NCBI GenBank assembly: GCA_005801395.1
Contig: SYDV01000273.1
Coordinates: 1-10,410, forward strand
Direction of reading: 5' to 3'
From: Planctomycetia bacterium
GTDB lineage: Bacteria > Planctomycetota > UBA11346
Length of the DNA: 10,410 bases
Position numbers and translations under genes: made by a program. This document shows, one piece after another, positions 7,577 to 10,410 of this stretch. The notes beneath the pieces were generated by a model. That model was not told the DNA's origin, did no database searches, and saw nothing but the letters and a program-made list of their open reading frames with translations. Position 1 is the stretch's first letter; every line of letters begins with the position of its first letter.

Positions 7577-8553
7577 GTACACTCGTAACTAATTCCTCAG
7601 ATCCGACCATTATCGACCCTTTGATGGGGTCATTATTGCCGGAACGGCTCCATTATCACACCGGTGTCTTGCTGGACCGCGATGATTTTCGCGCTGAACA
7701 ATCCTATCATCGTGGTCGGCTTGCACGGCTTGCACGGTATTTACATGGCTATGGAACCGTCGCTGGACTTGAAGTTATTTATGAACCAGCATTAGCACCC
7801 GCTGGCAGTAATCCAGGTCATGAAGCACGTTTTAGTATTGCTCCAGGATTAGCCGTTGATCGTTTAGGACGATTAATTGAATTATGGGATCATGCCTGCG
7901 TACGCCTTGATCCGTGGTTAGCGTGGTATAATGGCACCAGCGAACGGCGGGCCCGGTTATCAAATGCGACCTGGGCTGCTACCAGTGCACACCCTGCTGG
8001 TGTTATTGCCGATCTATTTCTTCGTTTTCGTCCCTGTCCACATGGTCGCACTCCGGCATTTGATACCGGGGCTTATGACGCTTTAGATGCGACCGTGCCC
8101 GCACGGATTCGTGATGCGTGGACTTTAGAACTGATTCCACGCGACGAACATGACGCGGGTAATCCGAATCAAGAGCCGCCATTACCTGAGCCGCGTATGC
8201 CTGATCCCGCGACTTTTTCCGATCAAGCGGCCCGCCTCGTCGCCTTGCAACAATGGAAATTGCAGCAGGCCTGGGCAGAGGGTGAGCGCCAAGATTCCAG
8301 CAGTGAAGGCATGCTCCTCGAAGCTGAACATGTGCGTGGGCATCACCAAGGCGACGAATTATTTCTTGCTCGTGTGGTCATCCAAGTCACCAGTGTTATT
8401 CGTCCCGATCCCGATTCGCTGGCGGCCCCAGGAGCAACGGCAACCGTGCTTGAGCGCGTCAGCGCGGCAACGCCTGTAGTTGATAATCTGAGTCGGCGTT
8501 TCACCTATGCGACCAGCGAACTTGGCTGGTTGGGATCAGGTATTCGCCCGTAA
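7573..8553 (+). CDS. Conserved tail-cluster accessory protein (GVLLDRDDFRAEQ motif)
   Basis: This is a 326-residue protein without a named function. Its N-terminus is distinctive: residues 25-68 read PERLHYHTGVLLDRDDF, RAEQSYHRGRL and YLHGYGTVAGLEV, followed by FSIAPGLAVDRLGRLIEL. From memory, unverified, this pattern (F/Y-x-G-x-L-L-x-x-x-D-F-x-x-EQ-x-Y, then LHG-x-G-x-x-x-GL-x-V and a PG-x-A-x-D-x-x-G-R segment) recurs in proteins encoded beside TIGR02242/TIGR02243 genes in other tail-like clusters. The middle is beta-rich (VIADLFLRFRPC), and the C-terminal third contains a Gln-rich helix (VALQQWKLQQAWAEGERQ). I see no signal peptide, membrane segment or catalytic motif. ATGA overlap with the tail I stop and AGGA 7 bases upstream support the start. 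Only one lysine is present in 326 residues. A 9-base tandem repeat (CTTGCACGG, 7720-7737) encodes RLARLAR. Likely a baseplate-peripheral or fibre-attachment component, inferred from location only. Confidence 0.85.
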   Translation: MSTLVTNSSDPTIIDPLMGSLLPERLHYHTGVLLDRDDFRAEQSYHRGRLARLARYLHGYGTVAGLEVIYEPALAPAGSNPGHEARFSIAPGLAVDRLGRLIELWDHACVRLDPWLAWYNGTSERRARLSNATWAATSAHPAGVIADLFLRFRPCPHGRTPAFDTGAYDALDATVPARIRDAWTLELIPRDEHDAGNPNQEPPLPEPRMPDPATFSDQAARLVALQQWKLQQAWAEGERQDSSSEGMLLEAEHVRGHHQGDELFLARVVIQVTSVIRPDPDSLAAPGATATVLERVSAATPVVDNLSRRFTYATSELGWLGSGIRP

Positions 8554-8607
8554 GCGGTTTATCAATGTCTCTCTTTTATGCTAACGACCTCGCCTTCATC
8601 TTCCGTC

Positions 8608-8612
8608 AGGAG
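8608..8612 (+). promoter_or_regulatory. Ribosome-binding site for the last gene
   Basis: AGGAG lies 5 bases before ATG 8618 and fixes that start. It closes the 64-base gap 8554-8617, the second break in the coupled gene chain. I see no hairpin terminator and no clear promoter there, so read-through transcription from upstream is likely. Confidence 0.65.
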
Positions 8613-8617
8613 CTTTT

Positions 8618-10410
8618 ATGTTTAACCCACAAAATGGCGCACAACGAACTCTCATCTCTGCAGCAACTGCTGAACAATTACAACGTGCTGGCGTTTTAGT
8701 TGCTGATCACCGACGTAGCCGACCATTATGGTTTGATGGCCGGTTTTTAGCTGCGCGAGACCTCAACCGCGAGCAGGATTATTTCCTCACTCGCCAAGCC
8801 GATTTATCGGAGGCAGCTGGCAGCGGTATTGCTGACGGCTTATTAGTCTTGCCAGGAAATACGGCCAGCGAATTACAGATAACCCCAGGGCATGGCATCG
8901 CCAATGGTGGGGTACGTTTGCAAATTGCGCCCCTTGATATCAACGGTGGAGCGGCTGGTAATTTAGTTATTGATCTCGCCTCCTTAGCCGAACAAACGCA
9001 ATTAAATGCCGCCATCGGCCTCAGTAGCGAACCAGCTATTCCAGACCGTGTACGCAGTGGTTTGTTTGTCGTTGCCTTACGTCCGATTGAATTTTCCGCC
9101 AATGCGATTGGCCGCTATCCCACCCAGCCAGGCGAACAGCGGGGCATGCAAGATGGTGAAATCATTGAAGCTTCTTTAGTGACATTGATTCCGTTTCCCT
9201 TACACGGCACTTTTAGTGATGACCATTTAATACGTTCTGCCGCTGCGCGTAGTCTCTTCCTCGAAGGCAAGGCTTGGCAACCACCAATAAATTGTCTGCC
9301 ACTAGCCATTATTCGCTTACAACGCAATCAAATCCGCTGGATTGATCCGTGGTTAGTGCGCCGCGCCGTGGGTGAAATGCGCAGCGACCCACTGGGCCTT
9401 GGCCTTGCCCCACGCCCGGCACGCATTGCCTTTTTACGGCAATATCAACAACAACTCTATGACGTCATTGCCGAACGCCGCACCGCTGGCCTCAGCTTAC
9501 GCTTCCCTGCGAGCGACTATTTTAATGTTTTGCCTCCCGCTGGACCGTTACCGGTTGAGGTCATTGCTGATGCTGGAGACACCTTGGTTCAGCATTATTT
9601 TCCCGCAGAAATGGACGTTGATTTAGCCATCGTACCAGAAGACGAACTTGCCACGGTGATGGAAGAATCGTTTACCTTACCACCAATACCGCTCACCGGC
9701 AGCGCCGAAGAGCTGGCCGCCACTGGGGTGTTGATCTTATTGCCGATTAAACGCACCGAGATGGCAGGTATTGCGCGCCGGCCCGTCGCTATGCGACGCC
9801 CAGTATTGGCCGCGCGTTCGCTCAGCGATGCCTTAATGCGCCGTGGGAGCGCCGTCGATGTCATAACCAATTATAAAGATATTAATGAACGGATGTCGAG
9901 TCGCGCCTTAGTCATGAGCGATTGGTACACGGACAAGAAAATCGCACTAACTGACACGTCCGGTTCTTACCGTGAACTCGGCTCTGCCACCAACAGCCCC
10001 ACAGCGGGTGAACAAGAGAGCATATCACTTGATGAGTGGCGTAAATTTATCAGTCAGGCGAAACAATTGTGGTATGTCCGGCGTCGTAATCTTTCTTTCA
10101 AAGATTCGCTGGCTGGGGCGGGCAAAGAAGTACTTGGTGACGATGCCTCAATGGAAGAAATGATGGTCAGCTGGCTTAAAGAAAAACATCTGATTAAGAA
10201 TTATGATGAGATCGCAAAAAAAACCACGACCAGCGGTAACAAACGGCTGTTTGACATCTTTGCCGCAAAAGCCAAAGCCAATGATGATATTGGTGCGCGC
10301 GCAGCCATGAGCGCGATTGTGAGCAATAAAGAATATGATGAAGCAGCACTGATCAATGCCGCTCAACCGTTTAATGAGAAAAGTACCATGGATGCCATCT
10401 CGCGTATTTC
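8618..10410 (+). CDS. Large tail-cluster accessory protein, possible two-part chimera (3' end outside window)
   Basis: The frame stays open for 597 codons to the window end without a stop. Residues 38-56 (WFDGRFLAARDLNREQDYF), followed by GSGIADGLLV and ITPGHGIANGG, resemble the N-terminal motif of the preceding protein, with the same spacing of G, L, D, EQ and Y. Further conserved-looking blocks follow: FVVALRPIEFSANAIGRYPT (residues ~149-168), IRWIDPWLVRRAVGE (~242-256), FPASDYFNVLPPAGPLP (from 296), HYFPAEMDVDLAIVPEDELA (to ~345), MEESFTLPPIPL and LILLPIKR. I recall, unverified, similar blocks in proteins of other CIS-like clusters, where function is unknown. Up to residue 417 there are only 2 lysines; from 418 to 597 there are 17, with helical polar sequence (WLKEKHLIKNYDEIAKKTTT, FAAKAKANDD). 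The C-terminal part therefore looks like a separate added domain. No toxin motif is recognised. The AGGAG site supports ATG 8618. The product might be a baseplate or fibre-linked protein carrying an extension or cargo domain; this is inference. Confidence 0.85.
   Translation, partial: MFNPQNGAQRTLISAATAEQLQRAGVLVADHRRSRPLWFDGRFLAARDLNREQDYFLTRQADLSEAAGSGIADGLLVLPGNTASELQITPGHGIANGGVRLQIAPLDINGGAAGNLVIDLASLAEQTQLNAAIGLSSEPAIPDRVRSGLFVVALRPIEFSANAIGRYPTQPGEQRGMQDGEIIEASLVTLIPFPLHGTFSDDHLIRSAAARSLFLEGKAWQPPINCLPLAIIRLQRNQIRWIDPWLVRRAVGEMRSDPLGLGLAPRPARIAFLRQYQQQLYDVIAERRTAGLSLRFPASDYFNVLPPAGPLPVEVIADAGDTLVQHYFPAEMDVDLAIVPEDELATVMEESFTLPPIPLTGSAEELAATGVLILLPIKRTEMAGIARRPVAMRRPVLAARSLSDALMRRGSAVDVITNYKDINERMSSRALVMSDWYTDKKIALTDTSGSYRELGSATNSPTAGEQESISLDEWRKFISQAKQLWYVRRRNLSFKDSLAGAGKEVLGDDASMEEMMVSWLKEKHLIKNYDEIAKKTTTSGNKRLFDIFAAKAKANDDIGARAAMSAIVSNKEYDEAALINAAQPFNEKSTMDAISRI

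Noticed and set aside
7720..7737. 9-base tandem repeat CTTGCACGG encoding RLARLAR
   Set aside because: As I recall the family, this segment has its usual length, so the repeat looks like codon coincidence in an Arg/Leu/Ala helix and not an insertion.
8554..8617. Possible terminator or promoter in the 64-base gap
   Set aside because: A pyrimidine-rich stretch is present but without a stem-loop, and no promoter pair is convincing.
8565..8699. 44-residue reading frame spanning the gap before the last gene and its start
   Set aside because: No Shine-Dalgarno sequence precedes its ATG, and it runs out of frame into a well-supported gene with AGGAG at correct spacing.

Overview
This window lies inside a chromosomal gene cluster for a contractile phage-tail-like particle (contractile injection system, CIS). 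It covers the baseplate and spike section of the operon. All genes are on the + strand, and the window is almost completely coding. Both end genes are cut by the window edges. I see no integrase, lysis, capsid, terminase, tRNA, rRNA, insertion sequence or CRISPR array. That fits a domesticated tail or extracellular/cytoplasmic CIS better than a complete prophage, although flanking sequence could change this. The host is a bacterium with Shine-Dalgarno-type initiation and roughly balanced GC. Codon use favours TTA, CGT/CGC and GGT, and the proteins are rich in Arg and Gln and very poor in Lys. I cannot assign a genus. A deep-branching or environmental Gram-negative lineage is plausible, but that is only a guess.

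Layout: (1) 2-229, the C-terminal end of a late-control-D-like hub protein; (2) 222-914, a gpV-like spike with an OB fold and a beta-helix; (3) 911-2464, a 517-aa protein of unknown function with a hydrophobic C-terminal segment and an EF-hand-like loop; (4) 2525-2950, a gp25-like baseplate protein; (5) 2952-5156, a baseplate wedge protein of the J type (TIGR02243-like); (6) 5156-7576, an 806-aa phage tail protein I (TIGR02242-like) with a large propeller-like N-terminal extension; (7) 7573-8553 and (8) 8618-10410 (open at the window end), two accessory proteins whose N-termini share a motif.

Most neighbouring genes overlap by 1-8 bases or are separated by one base, so they look translationally coupled. 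The exceptions are gaps of 60 and 64 bases before the gp25-like gene and before the last gene, and each gap ends in a good ribosome-binding site. From knowledge of the families, the D-like and V-like proteins form the central hub and spike that puncture the target. The gp25, J and tail I proteins form the wedge and baseplate that trigger sheath contraction. The roles of the 517-aa protein and the two last proteins are not established from sequence.

The most interesting points are: the putative membrane anchor in the 517-aa protein, in an operon of otherwise soluble baseplate parts; the abrupt change from almost lysine-free to lysine-rich sequence within the last protein, which suggests a grafted C-terminal domain; the paired accessory proteins with a shared N-terminal motif; and the fusion of a propeller-like region to tail protein I.
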